This document shows, piece after piece, positions 9,297-17,882 of a stretch of DNA of 64,000 nucleotides. The notes beneath the pieces are model-generated. The model was not told the DNA's origin. It saw only the letters and a list, made by a program, of their open reading frames with translations, and did not search any database. Position 1 is the first letter of the stretch; the number at the start of each line of letters is the position of its first letter. Location: NCBI RefSeq assembly GCF_900302465.1, contig NZ_OMOR01000001.1, positions 558,001-622,000 on the forward strand, read 5' to 3'. This stretch comes from Ascidiaceihabitans donghaensis. Lineage in GTDB: Bacteria; Pseudomonadota; Alphaproteobacteria; Rhodobacterales; Rhodobacteraceae. Both the position numbers and the translations under genes were made by a program.

Positions 9297-10400
9297 ATGA
9301 ATTTCGAACTGACCGAAGAGCGGCAAATGCTGCAAGACACGCTGCGCCGTTTTCTCAGCGACCGCTACACAACCGAAACCCGCAACAAGATTTTGGATTC
9401 GGAGAGCGGCATGTCCGCCGAAATCTGGGAACAACTGGCCGAATTGGGCGTCATCGGCGCACTGTTTACCGAAGATCAAGGCGGCTTTGGCGGCATGGGT
9501 TTCGACATCGCTGTGGTGTTTGAAGAATTGGGGCGCGCAGGCGTGGTCGAACCGTTCCTTGATGGTGCACTTCTGTGTGGCCGCATCTTGGCGGAAGCAG
9601 GCGACACCGACCGCGTTGAAGAGATCATTGGCGGCGGTCTGCAACTGGCGCTGGCCCACGGCGAACCGACCAGCCGCTATGACCTGAACCGCGTACAAAC
9701 CACCGCCAAAGGCAATGTCATCAATGGCCGCAAAGCCGTTGTGATGAACGCCGAAGCCGCAGACGTGATGATCGTCTCGTCGCGCACCTCGGGCGAGGTT
9801 GGCGAAAAGGATGGCATCACGCTGTTCGCTGTCGAAAAAGGGGCCAAAGGCGTCACCATGCAAGGCTATCCGCTGATGTCGGGTGGGCGCGCCGCAGAGG
9901 TGACTTTGGACGACGTTGAAGGCACCGTGATCGGGGAAGAAGGCAAAGGGTACGCGCTGCTTGAAAGCGCCAACGCAGCCGCCACTGTTGCACAATGTGC
10001 CGAGACGCTGGGCGCGATGCACACGGCGGCGAACCTGACCAAGGAATACCTGATGACACGCAAGCAATTCGGGCGGCCCATTGGCACGTTTCAGGCGCTG
10101 GCGCACCGCATGTCCGATCTGCTGATCGAGATGGAGCAAGCGACCTCGGCTGTGACCCGCGCCGCTGGCTACCTTGAGGCTGACGCAAAGATGCGCGACA
10201 TGAACATCCACGCAGCGAAAAACCTGATGGGGCGAGCTGGGCGGCTTGTGTCAGAGGAAGCGATCCAGATGCATGGTGGCATCGCCATGACGCAGGAATA
10301 CGAACTGGCGCATATTGCCAAACGGATTACCATGTCGGATCACCGCTTTGGGGACACGGACCACCACCTTGAAAAGTTCATCGCGCTGAGCGCCGCATGA
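9297..10400 (+). CDS. Acyl-CoA dehydrogenase, PimD-like small subunit
   Basis: Second acyl-CoA dehydrogenase-fold protein (367 aa), divergent from its neighbour. It has the N-terminal helical domain (MNFELTEERQMLQDTLRRFL), the middle beta domain and a C-terminal helical domain with RKQFGRPIGTFQALAHRMSD and MHGGIAMTQEYELAHIAKRI. It lacks the usual EGTNEIQ ending, which is typical of the small subunit in paired dehydrogenases such as PimCD. The start lies 3 bp after the large-subunit stop and its own stop overlaps the thioesterase start (ATGA), so stoichiometric coupled translation is likely. The heterotetramer is an inference from family knowledge. Confidence 0.9.
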   Translation: MNFELTEERQMLQDTLRRFLSDRYTTETRNKILDSESGMSAEIWEQLAELGVIGALFTEDQGGFGGMGFDIAVVFEELGRAGVVEPFLDGALLCGRILAEAGDTDRVEEIIGGGLQLALAHGEPTSRYDLNRVQTTAKGNVINGRKAVVMNAEAADVMIVSSRTSGEVGEKDGITLFAVEKGAKGVTMQGYPLMSGGRAAEVTLDDVEGTVIGEEGKGYALLESANAAATVAQCAETLGAMHTAANLTKEYLMTRKQFGRPIGTFQALAHRMSDLLIEMEQATSAVTRAAGYLEADAKMRDMNIHAAKNLMGRAGRLVSEEAIQMHGGIAMTQEYELAHIAKRITMSDHRFGDTDHHLEKFIALSAA

Positions 10401-10813
10401 GTGAAACGGGCATAATCCGGGACGAGACAGGCACACAAAGCCTGATTGGTTACGTTGTGGATGTGTCTGCAAAAGATGGAAAAGGACGCTGCTGGCTGGA
10501 CATCGGCCCGCAGCACACCAACCGCCACAAGGCATTGCATGGCGGGATTATCACCTGCCTTCTGGACAACGCGTCGGGCACCACCGGATCCTTGACGGTG
10601 GACGACACCGGCAAAGCGCCGTTTTTGACGATCTCCATGAACACGCATTATCTGGCCCCTGCGTTCAAAGGGCGTGTCACGGCGACAGGGCGGGTGACGG
10701 GCGGTGGCAAAAGCCTTTTGTTCATTGATGCCGAACTGGTGGACGAAGAAGGGCGCGTGATTGCCACGTCCTCGGGGGTGTTTAAACGGGTGCCACAGGA
10801 GAGACTTGCATGA
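10397..10813 (+). CDS. PaaI-type hotdog-fold acyl-CoA thioesterase
   Basis: Likely hydrolyses an acyl-CoA to free acid and CoA, perhaps to relieve CoA trapping in this pathway. The 138-aa protein has the PaaI/YbgC-like hotdog motif HGGIITCLLDNASG near residue 50, then the strands ISMNTHYLAPAFKGRVTATGRV and SLLFIDAELVDEEGRVIATSSGVFK, as expected for the family. It overlaps both neighbours by 4 bp (ATGA at each end), placing it firmly in the acyl-CoA operon. The natural substrate cannot be read from sequence. Confidence 0.88.
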   Translation: MSETGIIRDETGTQSLIGYVVDVSAKDGKGRCWLDIGPQHTNRHKALHGGIITCLLDNASGTTGSLTVDDTGKAPFLTISMNTHYLAPAFKGRVTATGRVTGGGKSLLFIDAELVDEEGRVIATSSGVFKRVPQERLA

Positions 10814-11583
10814 CAGCCTACATCGAAGACGCAGGCGATCGTTTGATCGTATGGAACGGGAATGCAGCCAAGCGCGGCGCGATCACACCGGAATACTACG
10901 GCGCGATCCAACAGGCCTGTACCCAAGCAAAAGATCGACGTGTTCGGGCTGTTATCATCACATCCCAAGGGGATTTCTTCTGCGCTGGCGGCGATTTGAA
11001 TGCGTTGCAAGAACGGCGATCGCTTTCGGAAGAGGGGCGCCAGCAAAAGATCGAAATACTGCATGACGTGATCCGTGCCATTCGCGCGTGCGACGTGCCT
11101 GTGATTGCGGCTGTCAAAGGCGGCGCGGCCGGGGCCGGAGCATCTATTGCTTTGGCTTGTGATTTTATTGTGGCGGAAGCGGGCTGCAAATTTACAGCCG
11201 CTTACGTCAAGGCGGGGTTGGTGCCGGATGGGGGATTAACAGCATCTTTGGCCCGGATGATCCCGCGTCCTTTGGCAATGGAAATGTGCGTTCTGGCGCG
11301 GCCCGTTACTGCGGAGCGGATGGAAGGCCTAGGCGCGATCAATGTGACGTGCCCGCTGGATCAGGTTTTGGCAGAAGCCAACGCATTGGCGGATGCCGTA
11401 GCAATTGGCCCGCGCAACGCTCAGGGCCGGATCAGGGCAATGGTGGCGCAAGCCTATGACCAAAGCGAAGCGGCGCAGCTGGATGTGGAACGCGATGCCA
11501 TGGCCCACGCGGCAGGCGCGGATGAGGCCGCAGAAGGCATCGCCGCGTTTTTGGGCAAACGCAAACCGGAGTACGGCACATGA
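10810..11583 (+). CDS. Enoyl-CoA hydratase/isomerase family protein
   Basis: Crotonase-fold protein of 257 aa, acting on an acyl-CoA ester. The oxyanion-hole segments are visible: ITSQGDFFCAGGDLNAL near residue 60 and VIAAVKGGAAGAGASIALACDFIVA near 105. In the following segment, KAGLVPDGGLTASL, the usual catalytic glutamate of classical hydratases is not obvious and an aspartate is present, so it may be an isomerase or hydrolase rather than a straightforward hydratase. It is coupled by 4-bp overlaps to the thioesterase before and the ligase after. Confidence 0.88.
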   Translation: MTAYIEDAGDRLIVWNGNAAKRGAITPEYYGAIQQACTQAKDRRVRAVIITSQGDFFCAGGDLNALQERRSLSEEGRQQKIEILHDVIRAIRACDVPVIAAVKGGAAGAGASIALACDFIVAEAGCKFTAAYVKAGLVPDGGLTASLARMIPRPLAMEMCVLARPVTAERMEGLGAINVTCPLDQVLAEANALADAVAIGPRNAQGRIRAMVAQAYDQSEAAQLDVERDAMAHAAGADEAAEGIAAFLGKRKPEYGT

Positions 11584-13070
11584 ACGCACGCGTCGAAGAC
11601 TATCTGGCGGCGCAAGTGGCATCTCGCGCAGAGGCGGATGCAGTGTCGGATGTGACGGGGATTGCACTGAGCTATGGTGGTTTGGACGCGGCCAGCGACG
11701 CGCTTGTATCGGTCCTTGAAGATGCAGGCGTCCAGAAAGCCGACCGTGTGTTGATCTTGTCCGAAAATTGCGTGGCGGCTGTGGCCTTGCTGTTTGCATG
11801 TTGGAAACTGGGCGCACGGGCGATTCCGGTTAACGCGCGACAGACGGAAAGCGAAGTAGATCGCATTCTGGCCCATGCCGAACCTGCGGCTGTGTTTATG
11901 ACAACGTCTGTGTCCAAAGATGCAAAGGCGCATGCCACGCGCATGGGCGGGCATGAAATCTCAGGGGACTACGGTTCGCTTCATATGAAAGCATTGACCA
12001 GCAAGCCTGATGCCGAAGGCGATGTGGCGGTTTTGCTTTATACCACCGGAACGACCGGAGACCCCAAAGGGGTCATGCTAACGCACTCAAATGTTCGCTT
12101 CGGGGGGCTGACATCAGCCAACCTGCGAAACATGAAGCACGAAGATGTAATCTATGGCGTGTTGCCCACCACACATGTGTTCGGGCTGTGTTCGGTGGTG
12201 GTGGCGGCGGTCTATGCGGGGGCGCCTGTGCGGCTTGCGCCGCGATTCGAGGTGGCAAAGTTGTATGCGGCATTGCGCGACGGGGTGACGCTGTTTTCAG
12301 GCGTGCCGCAAATGCACGCGCTTTTGATGCAATACACCAAAGAACAAGGACTGGAAAAACTGGGGTCCGAGACGCTGCGCTATGTGTCCTCCGGTGCGGC
12401 CCCCCTTGATCCCACATGGAAGCGCGAGGCCGAGGCGTTCTATGGCGTGGCGATCCAAAACGGGTATGGGATGACGGAAACGACAGCGGGGACGTCCGCC
12501 ACAAGCAATCCCATCGGCAATTCCGACACATCTGTGGGCCCAGCGTTGCCGGGCATCGAAATCGGAATCGACGAGGACGTGCCCGGGGGCGGCGCAGGCG
12601 TGGGAGAGGTTATCACCCGCGGGCCACACATTATGAAAGGCTACTACAAGAACCCCGAGGAGACCGCCAAAGTGCTGGATGCCAATGGGTGGATGCACAC
12701 AGGTGATCTGGGGCGGATTGACGATCATGGTCTGTTGCACATCGTTGGGCGTTCAAAGGAATTGATCATCCATGGTGGGTTCAACGTCTACCCGCCCGAG
12801 GTCGAAGCCGCACTGAATGACCACCCGAAAGTCGTGCAAGCGGCAGTTGTAGGGCGGCGCAAAGACGGCGATGAAGAGGTGTTGGCATTTGTGCAGCTTG
12901 CGGACCTTGACGCTCTGGATGCCGAAAGCCTTGGCGCATTCGTATCCGAGCGGCTGGTGGGGTACAAAAGACCCAAACGTTATGTGTTTGCCAAAGTGCT
13001 GCCCGCTGCGCCAACAGGAAAGATCTTGAAGCATAAGCTTGTCGAAACATTTGCGGATCAACTCGACTGA
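11580..13070 (+). CDS. Class I adenylate-forming acyl-CoA ligase
   Basis: Activates a carboxylic acid to its CoA ester with ATP, so it is the likely entry step of the operon's pathway. The 496-aa protein carries the AMP-binding P-loop YTTGTTGDPKGVML near residue 153, the NGYGMTETT motif, the hinge HTGDLGRIDDHGLLHIVGR and the C-terminal PTGKILKHKL with its catalytic lysine. The gene overlaps the hydratase by 4 bp and is last in the operon; a CCGGGGC-AGA-GCCCCGG hairpin follows. Substrate class (dicarboxylate, aromatic or fatty acid) is not decided by the motifs. Confidence 0.92.
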   Translation: MNARVEDYLAAQVASRAEADAVSDVTGIALSYGGLDAASDALVSVLEDAGVQKADRVLILSENCVAAVALLFACWKLGARAIPVNARQTESEVDRILAHAEPAAVFMTTSVSKDAKAHATRMGGHEISGDYGSLHMKALTSKPDAEGDVAVLLYTTGTTGDPKGVMLTHSNVRFGGLTSANLRNMKHEDVIYGVLPTTHVFGLCSVVVAAVYAGAPVRLAPRFEVAKLYAALRDGVTLFSGVPQMHALLMQYTKEQGLEKLGSETLRYVSSGAAPLDPTWKREAEAFYGVAIQNGYGMTETTAGTSATSNPIGNSDTSVGPALPGIEIGIDEDVPGGGAGVGEVITRGPHIMKGYYKNPEETAKVLDANGWMHTGDLGRIDDHGLLHIVGRSKELIIHGGFNVYPPEVEAALNDHPKVVQAAVVGRRKDGDEEVLAFVQLADLDALDAESLGAFVSERLVGYKRPKRYVFAKVLPAAPTGKILKHKLVETFADQLD

Positions 13071-13103
13071 TCCTGTTTCTTTTCGCTGTAAGTATCCCGG
13101 GGT

Positions 13104-13120
13104 CCGGGGCAGAGCCCCGG
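13104..13120. terminator. GC-rich hairpin between convergent genes
   Basis: Perfect 7-bp inverted repeat CCGGGGC, loop AGA, GCCCCGG, followed by TTTC. It sits between the end of the CoA-ligase operon and the end of the convergent rpe gene, 3 bp before the rpe stop, and may terminate either transcript. Confidence 0.6.
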
Positions 13121-13122
13121 TT

Positions 13123-13815
13123 TCAAACTTCGATGCTGGTTGCGGCCTCACGAATCGATCGGATGTTCGCTCCGTAGGGTGCAGGGTCTAGCACAGAGCC
13201 CCCTCGAAACACCGCGGATCCAGCAACCAGAACATCAGCGCCCGCATTTGCGACCAAAGGCGCCGTCGTCGGATCAACGCCACCGTCGATTTCGATGTGG
13301 ATGGGCCGGTCCCCGATCATGGCGCGCAGCTGCCGGACTTTTTCGACCTGGCTGTGAATGAATTTCTGTCCGCCAAATCCCGGGTTCACCGTCATCACAC
13401 AGACCAAATCCACCATATCCAGCAGATATTCGACCGCGGACGCGGGAGTGGCCGGGTTCAGTGCGACACCGGCTTTGGCTCCGGCCCCTCTGATGGCTTG
13501 CATGGTGCGGTGGATGTGTGGTCCTGCCTCAACATGCGCCGTGATGACATCTGCACCTGCGTTTGCAAAAGCTTCGATATAGGGATCAACAGGCGCAATC
13601 ATCAGGTGCACATCCATGACCCCTTTGATATGGGGGCGGATCGCGGCACAGGTGGCAGGGCCAAAGGTGATGTTGGGCACGAAATGTCCGTCCATCACAT
13701 CCACATGCACCCAGTCTGCCCCTTGTGCTTCAATTGCTTCGCATTCAGCGCCAAAGTTGGCGAAGTCCGCGGAAAGAATGGACGGCGCGATTTTGATAGA
13801 ACGATTGAAGGTCAT
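13123..13815 (-). CDS. rpe: Ribulose-phosphate 3-epimerase
   Basis: Interconverts ribulose 5-phosphate and xylulose 5-phosphate in the pentose phosphate pathway. 230 aa from the ATG at 13815, which follows AAAAAGGCAC. Family motifs are in order: IKIAPSILSADFANFG near the start, WVHVDVMDGHFVPNITFGP (metal-binding His and Asp), DVHLMI, VMTVNPGFGGQKFI and IEIDGGVDPTTAPLVANAGADVLVAGSAVF. Length matches the family. It lies downstream of an epimerase gene on the same strand and not far from a xylulokinase, whose product xylulose 5-phosphate is its substrate. Confidence 0.97.
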   Translation of the reverse strand: MTFNRSIKIAPSILSADFANFGAECEAIEAQGADWVHVDVMDGHFVPNITFGPATCAAIRPHIKGVMDVHLMIAPVDPYIEAFANAGADVITAHVEAGPHIHRTMQAIRGAGAKAGVALNPATPASAVEYLLDMVDLVCVMTVNPGFGGQKFIHSQVEKVRQLRAMIGDRPIHIEIDGGVDPTTAPLVANAGADVLVAGSAVFRGGSVLDPAPYGANIRSIREAATSIEV

Positions 13816-13882
13816 GGCAGTGCCTTTTTGTTGGGTTTGCCGCGCTATAGCGGGTGCATGCGTGCGTGGCAAACCTTAGGAC

Positions 13883-13915
13883 CCTCCGGGGGAGGTTTAT
13901 TTGGCGAGATGAAGC
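13883..13915 (+). repeat. Intergenic hairpin-tail element, copy 1
   Basis: A CCTCC-GGG-GGAGG hairpin followed by TTTATTTGGCGAGATGAA. The same tail or close versions occur at 30398-30428 and 32661-32682. It lies between the epimerase end and the rpe start and looks like a dispersed terminator-type element; in this orientation the T-rich tail is on the plus strand. Confidence 0.6.
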
Positions 13916-13919
13916 CGGA

Positions 13920-14930
13920 TCAGACCTGATAATAGTCGCGGTACCAGTCAACAAAGGTTTGGATGCCGGTTTGGATCGGGGTCGTTGGTGCGTCACCGGT
14001 CAGTGTTTTGAGCAAGGTCGTGTCCGCCCAGGTCGCTGGGACATCACCCGGTTGCATGTCTTTGAATATTTTCGTGGCCTTTTGGCCAATGGCCGTTTCA
14101 ATCGATTCCACAAAATCCATCAAGGCAACGGGTGCGCCGGTGCCTATGTTTACCACCCTGTGGGGCGCAACTGCTGACAGGCTATCGCCTTGGATCGGAT
14201 CAGCCCCGGGCATTGGCGGCACAGCATCAATCAAGGCGGTTATTCCGCGTACGAGATCGTCTATGTAGGTAAAGTCCCGTTGCATTTTTCCATGGTTGTA
14301 GATTTCGATGGGTTCATTGTTCAGAATAGCTTTGGTGAATTTAAAATGCGCCATGTCAGGCCTGCCCCAAGCGCCGTAAACGGTAAAGAACCGGAACATT
14401 GTGATCGGCAAATCGTACAGATGCGCATAAGAATGTGCCATGTTCTCGGTGGCCTTCTTGGTGGCTGCATAAAAGGACATTTGCGCGTCCACTTTGTCGG
14501 CTTCTGTGTAAGGCATTTGGGTGTTTGCGCCATAAACGCTGGATGTTGACGCCAAAAGCATATGCGCTGGTGGCACGGCCCGCGCGGCTTCCAGCAATTC
14601 AAACGTGCCCATCAAATTCGCTTCGACATAGGATCGCGGCGCGTCGATAGAATAGCGCACCCCTGCTTGTGCTGCCAAGTGAACGACTGCATCGAACTGA
14701 TGAGTTTCAAAAAGATCTTGCAGCACCCCGGGTGTTTCAAGGCGGGCGTTCACTGCGCTAAAGCCTGCATTTTGATGCAGCATGGCATGCCTGCGATCTT
14801 TCAGGCGGACATCGTAGTAGTCGGTCATCGCGTCCAGCCCGACGACACGCCATCCCTGATCCAGAAGTGCCTTGGCTGTGAAGTAGCCGATGAACCCCGC
14901 CGAACCTGTTACCAATGCAGTGCGTGTCAT
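13920..14930 (-). CDS. NAD-dependent sugar epimerase, UDP-glucuronate 4-epimerase (CapI)-like
   Basis: Short-chain dehydrogenase/epimerase of 336 aa, probably converting UDP-glucuronate to UDP-galacturonate for surface polysaccharide. Rossmann motif TGSAGFIGYFTAKALLDQGW near residue 8, the GLDAMTDYYDVRLKDRR stretch typical of the CapI branch, HLAAQAGVRYSIDAPRSYVEAN, a catalytic YxxxK (YAATKKATENMAHSY) and FRFFTVYGAWGRPDMA. It is transcribed leftward towards rpe. Assignment to the CapI branch is from motif recognition; a related nucleotide-sugar substrate is possible. Confidence 0.88.
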   Translation of the reverse strand: MTRTALVTGSAGFIGYFTAKALLDQGWRVVGLDAMTDYYDVRLKDRRHAMLHQNAGFSAVNARLETPGVLQDLFETHQFDAVVHLAAQAGVRYSIDAPRSYVEANLMGTFELLEAARAVPPAHMLLASTSSVYGANTQMPYTEADKVDAQMSFYAATKKATENMAHSYAHLYDLPITMFRFFTVYGAWGRPDMAHFKFTKAILNNEPIEIYNHGKMQRDFTYIDDLVRGITALIDAVPPMPGADPIQGDSLSAVAPHRVVNIGTGAPVALMDFVESIETAIGQKATKIFKDMQPGDVPATWADTTLLKTLTGDAPTTPIQTGIQTFVDWYRDYYQV

Positions 14931-15009
14931 TGTTGTGCCTTACCTGATCCCTTGTTTTCAAACTGAAGCACCGGAGGCGAAAAGGCCAGCGCCAAGCGGA
15001 ACGGACCTT

Positions 15010-15032
15010 TTTAATTTAACTTTAGAATTAAA
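15010..15032. promoter_or_regulatory. AT-rich inverted repeat, candidate ROK-regulator operator upstream of xylulokinase
   Basis: TTTAATT at 15010-15016 and AATTAAA at 15026-15032 form a perfect 7-bp inverted repeat with a 9-bp spacer, 46 bp before the kinase start. The AATTTAA core also occurs twice upstream of xylF, in the gap shared with the ROK repressor gene. Operator function is an inference. Confidence 0.4.
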
Positions 15033-15078
15033 TGCGTCACAGTGGCGGAAACGCATTTGGAAACACAGGAGAGCGGCA

Positions 15079-16530
15079 ATGTTTATCGGTCTTGATTTGG
15101 GCACCTCGGGCCTGCGGGCATTGCTGGTTGATGCAGCGGGGCGCACCATTGGTGACGCCAATGCAAATTACAGCGTGTCGCATCCCCACAGTGGCTGGTC
15201 AGAGCAAAACCCGAAGGACTGGACAGACAGCTGTATTGCCGTGATGGCTGCGCTGAAGGCGTCTTATCCGTCCGATTTTGCCAAAGTGCAGGGCATCGGG
15301 ATGTCTGGTCACATGCATGGCGCCACGACACTGGATGCGGAGGGTCTTGTTTTGCGCCCCTGCATTTTGTGGAACGACACCCGCAGTCACAGTCAGGCGG
15401 CCCGTTTGGATTCAAATCCAGTATTTCGCAAAGTGACTGGCAACATTGTGTTCCCCGGTTTTACAGCCCCTAAACTGGTGTGGATGGCGCAACATGAACC
15501 TGCGTTGTTTGAACAGGTTGATAAGGTTCTGCTGCCAAAGGATTACATGAATTTCTGGCTCACCGGTGTGGCTGCTTCGGACATGTCTGACAGTGCGGGG
15601 ACCGCGTGGCTGGATGTTGGGGCACGGGACTGGTCCGACACGTTGCTGGACGCTACGGGCATGCGCCGCGACCAAATGCCAATGCTTTACGAAGGCACCG
15701 AAGGTATCGGCACTGTAAAACCCGATATCGCGGCTTTGCTGGGATTGCCGGAGGATGTGCAAGTTGTGGCAGGGGGCGGCGACAATGCCGTCGCTGCGTG
15801 CGGGGTGGGGGCGATGGAAGACGGAGACGGTTTTGTATCGCTTGGCACGTCTGGTGTCGTTTTGACCGCGCGGGATGGATTCGCGCCCATGGCCGAGACG
15901 GCCGTACATAGCTTTTGCCATGCGGTGCCCGCGCAATGGTATCAAATGGGGGTCGTTTTGGCGGCCACAGACAGTATGAACTGGCTGAGCGGGATCACGG
16001 GCGTCACGCCGTCTGAGTTGACCCAAGCCTTGGGGGCGACGCCCGAACCGCCAAATGATCTGTTGTTTTTGCCGTATTTGTCCGGCGAACGCACGCCTCA
16101 CAACGACAGTGCAGTACGGGGCGGTTTTCTGGGGCTTGATATTGCGCATACACGCAATGACATGACCCGCGCCGTCATGGAGGGTGTGTGCTATGCCTTG
16201 CGCGACAGTCTGGAAGCATTGCGCGCAACAGGCGCTGCACCAAAACGGCTTTTGGCGATTGGGGGCGGGACACAGTCGGATCATTGGGTTGCGATGCTGG
16301 CGTCCATTCTGGACCTTCCGCTGGACGTTCCGGCGCAAGGTGAATTTGGCGCGGCCCTTGGTGCGGCGCGACTGGCGATATGCGGTGTAACGGGTGCCGA
16401 CCCTGCGACGATCATGACAAAACCAACCCTTGCGCGGACGGTCCATCCTGATCCATCTTTGGTAGAGCCCTACGCGCAGGGTTATGCACGATACTGCAAG
16501 GGATATTCAGCGATGAAGGCACTGCAATGA
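15079..16530 (+). CDS. xylB: Xylulokinase
   Basis: Phosphorylates D-xylulose to xylulose 5-phosphate with ATP. 483 aa from the ATG at 15079, which follows AGGAGAGCGGCA; the open frame upstream has no family similarity. FGGY-family motifs: MFIGLDLGTSGLRALLVD at the start, GIGMSGHMHGATTLD (xylulokinase MHG signature) near residue 78, and in the second domain GVCYALRDSLEALR and LLAIGGGTQSDHWVAMLASIL. Its stop overlaps the start of a cytochrome peroxidase gene (ATGA), an unexpected partner. No xylose isomerase gene is in this window, so either it lies elsewhere or xylulose comes from another route. Confidence 0.93.
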   Translation: MFIGLDLGTSGLRALLVDAAGRTIGDANANYSVSHPHSGWSEQNPKDWTDSCIAVMAALKASYPSDFAKVQGIGMSGHMHGATTLDAEGLVLRPCILWNDTRSHSQAARLDSNPVFRKVTGNIVFPGFTAPKLVWMAQHEPALFEQVDKVLLPKDYMNFWLTGVAASDMSDSAGTAWLDVGARDWSDTLLDATGMRRDQMPMLYEGTEGIGTVKPDIAALLGLPEDVQVVAGGGDNAVAACGVGAMEDGDGFVSLGTSGVVLTARDGFAPMAETAVHSFCHAVPAQWYQMGVVLAATDSMNWLSGITGVTPSELTQALGATPEPPNDLLFLPYLSGERTPHNDSAVRGGFLGLDIAHTRNDMTRAVMEGVCYALRDSLEALRATGAAPKRLLAIGGGTQSDHWVAMLASILDLPLDVPAQGEFGAALGAARLAICGVTGADPATIMTKPTLARTVHPDPSLVEPYAQGYARYCKGYSAMKALQ

Positions 16531-17834
16531 AAAGGGTATTCGCAACGGTTTTGATAAGTGCGTGTGCTGTGGTCGCCGTTCAGGCTGCGGACCTTCCAAC
16601 GCCTGATGTATCATTCCCGCAGACAAACAATGCGCAAATCACGTTGGGGCAGCTGTTGTTTTTCGATCCCATCTTGTCGGGCAACAAAACGGTGTCCTGT
16701 GCCACGTGCCATCATCCGAAATTCAACACCGCTGATGGCGTGTCTTTGGGGATTGGCGATGGCGGTATCGGGCTGGGGCCGGTGCGTAAGGTAGATGCGG
16801 ACAATCTGCCGGAAAAGCGGATACCGCGTCATGCGCCTATGTTGTTCAATATTGGCGCTTCGGAATTCACATCGTTCTTCCACGACGGGCGGCTTGAAGT
16901 CGACACCACGCGCCCGTCCGGTATTCGCACACCCTTGGGTTCAGAGATGGAGCAAGGTTTTGCTTCATTGTTGTCGGCACAAACGATGTTTCCGGTCTTG
17001 TCCGCTGATGAAATGGCCGGGCATTTGGGGGAAAACGATGTGTCGCGTGCGGTCCGGCGGGGCGTGATCACCGGACCGGACGGTGCTTGGGATATTCTGG
17101 CCAAGCGGGTTGAGGCAATTCCGGCTTATCGCGCCGCTTTCGATCCGATCATAGGTGCGGACACGGCTGTGCATTTCACGGACATTTCCGACGCAATTGC
17201 GGCGTTTGTGGATTTTGAATGGCGTGCAGTGAACAGTCCATTTGATGCGTTTTTGCGTCGTGGGGCCCCTATGGACACGGATGCTATGGCGGGGATGGAA
17301 TTGTTCTATGGCTCTGCGGGGTGTTCCACATGCCATGCGGGCCTGTTCCAGACCGATCATAAGTTCCACGCAATCGCCATGCCGCAAATCGGGCCGGGCA
17401 AAGCGGCTATATTTGAAAATCACCAACGCGATCTGGGGCGCATGCGTGTGACTGGAAATACCGCAGATGCCTATGCGTTCCGCACGCCAAGTTTGCGCAA
17501 TGTTGCGCACACAGCGCCCTATGGGCACGCCGGAGCCTATGCGACGTTGGAAGGTGTGGTGCGCCATCACCTTGATCCTTTGGGGGCGTTAAAAACCTAT
17601 TTGGCTGATCAGGCTGTGTTGCCTGACGGTTTGGGAAAAGGGGATTTCGCAGTGATGGCGGATACCGCAGAGGTCACGCGTATCTCACAGGCAAATCAGC
17701 TTGAGCCACAAGATTTGACCGATGCGGAGGTGTCGCAATTGCTTGCGTTTTTGAATGCGTTGACCGATGTGCAAAGCTTGCGCGGGGCCTTGGGCATTCC
17801 AGCGTCTGTCCCAAGTGGTTTGCCCTTTGACTAA
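16527..17834 (+). CDS. Di-haem cytochrome c peroxidase / MauG-family protein
   Basis: Periplasmic protein of 435 aa with a signal peptide (residues 1-20, ending VQAA). Two c-type haem sites are visible, CATCHH near residue 57 and CSTCHA near 268, in the spacing of the bacterial di-haem peroxidase/MauG family. FRTPSLRNVAHTAPYGHAGAYATLEGVV is the family's distal-side segment. It could reduce hydrogen peroxide or oxidise a protein or small-molecule partner. Start codon overlaps the xylulokinase stop, and a CRTAC1-like gene converges on it. Confidence 0.9.
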   Translation: MKRVFATVLISACAVVAVQAADLPTPDVSFPQTNNAQITLGQLLFFDPILSGNKTVSCATCHHPKFNTADGVSLGIGDGGIGLGPVRKVDADNLPEKRIPRHAPMLFNIGASEFTSFFHDGRLEVDTTRPSGIRTPLGSEMEQGFASLLSAQTMFPVLSADEMAGHLGENDVSRAVRRGVITGPDGAWDILAKRVEAIPAYRAAFDPIIGADTAVHFTDISDAIAAFVDFEWRAVNSPFDAFLRRGAPMDTDAMAGMELFYGSAGCSTCHAGLFQTDHKFHAIAMPQIGPGKAAIFENHQRDLGRMRVTGNTADAYAFRTPSLRNVAHTAPYGHAGAYATLEGVVRHHLDPLGALKTYLADQAVLPDGLGKGDFAVMADTAEVTRISQANQLEPQDLTDAEVSQLLAFLNALTDVQSLRGALGIPASVPSGLPFD

Positions 17835-17882
17835 GGGCAGGACCCATTAACCCTGTGGCGCTGGTGGTGAAAGGGGCTGATC

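Noticed and set aside
15412-16446. Long open frame (344 aa) opposite xylulokinase
   Set aside because: Antisense to the FGGY-family kinase with all motifs; no domain seen.
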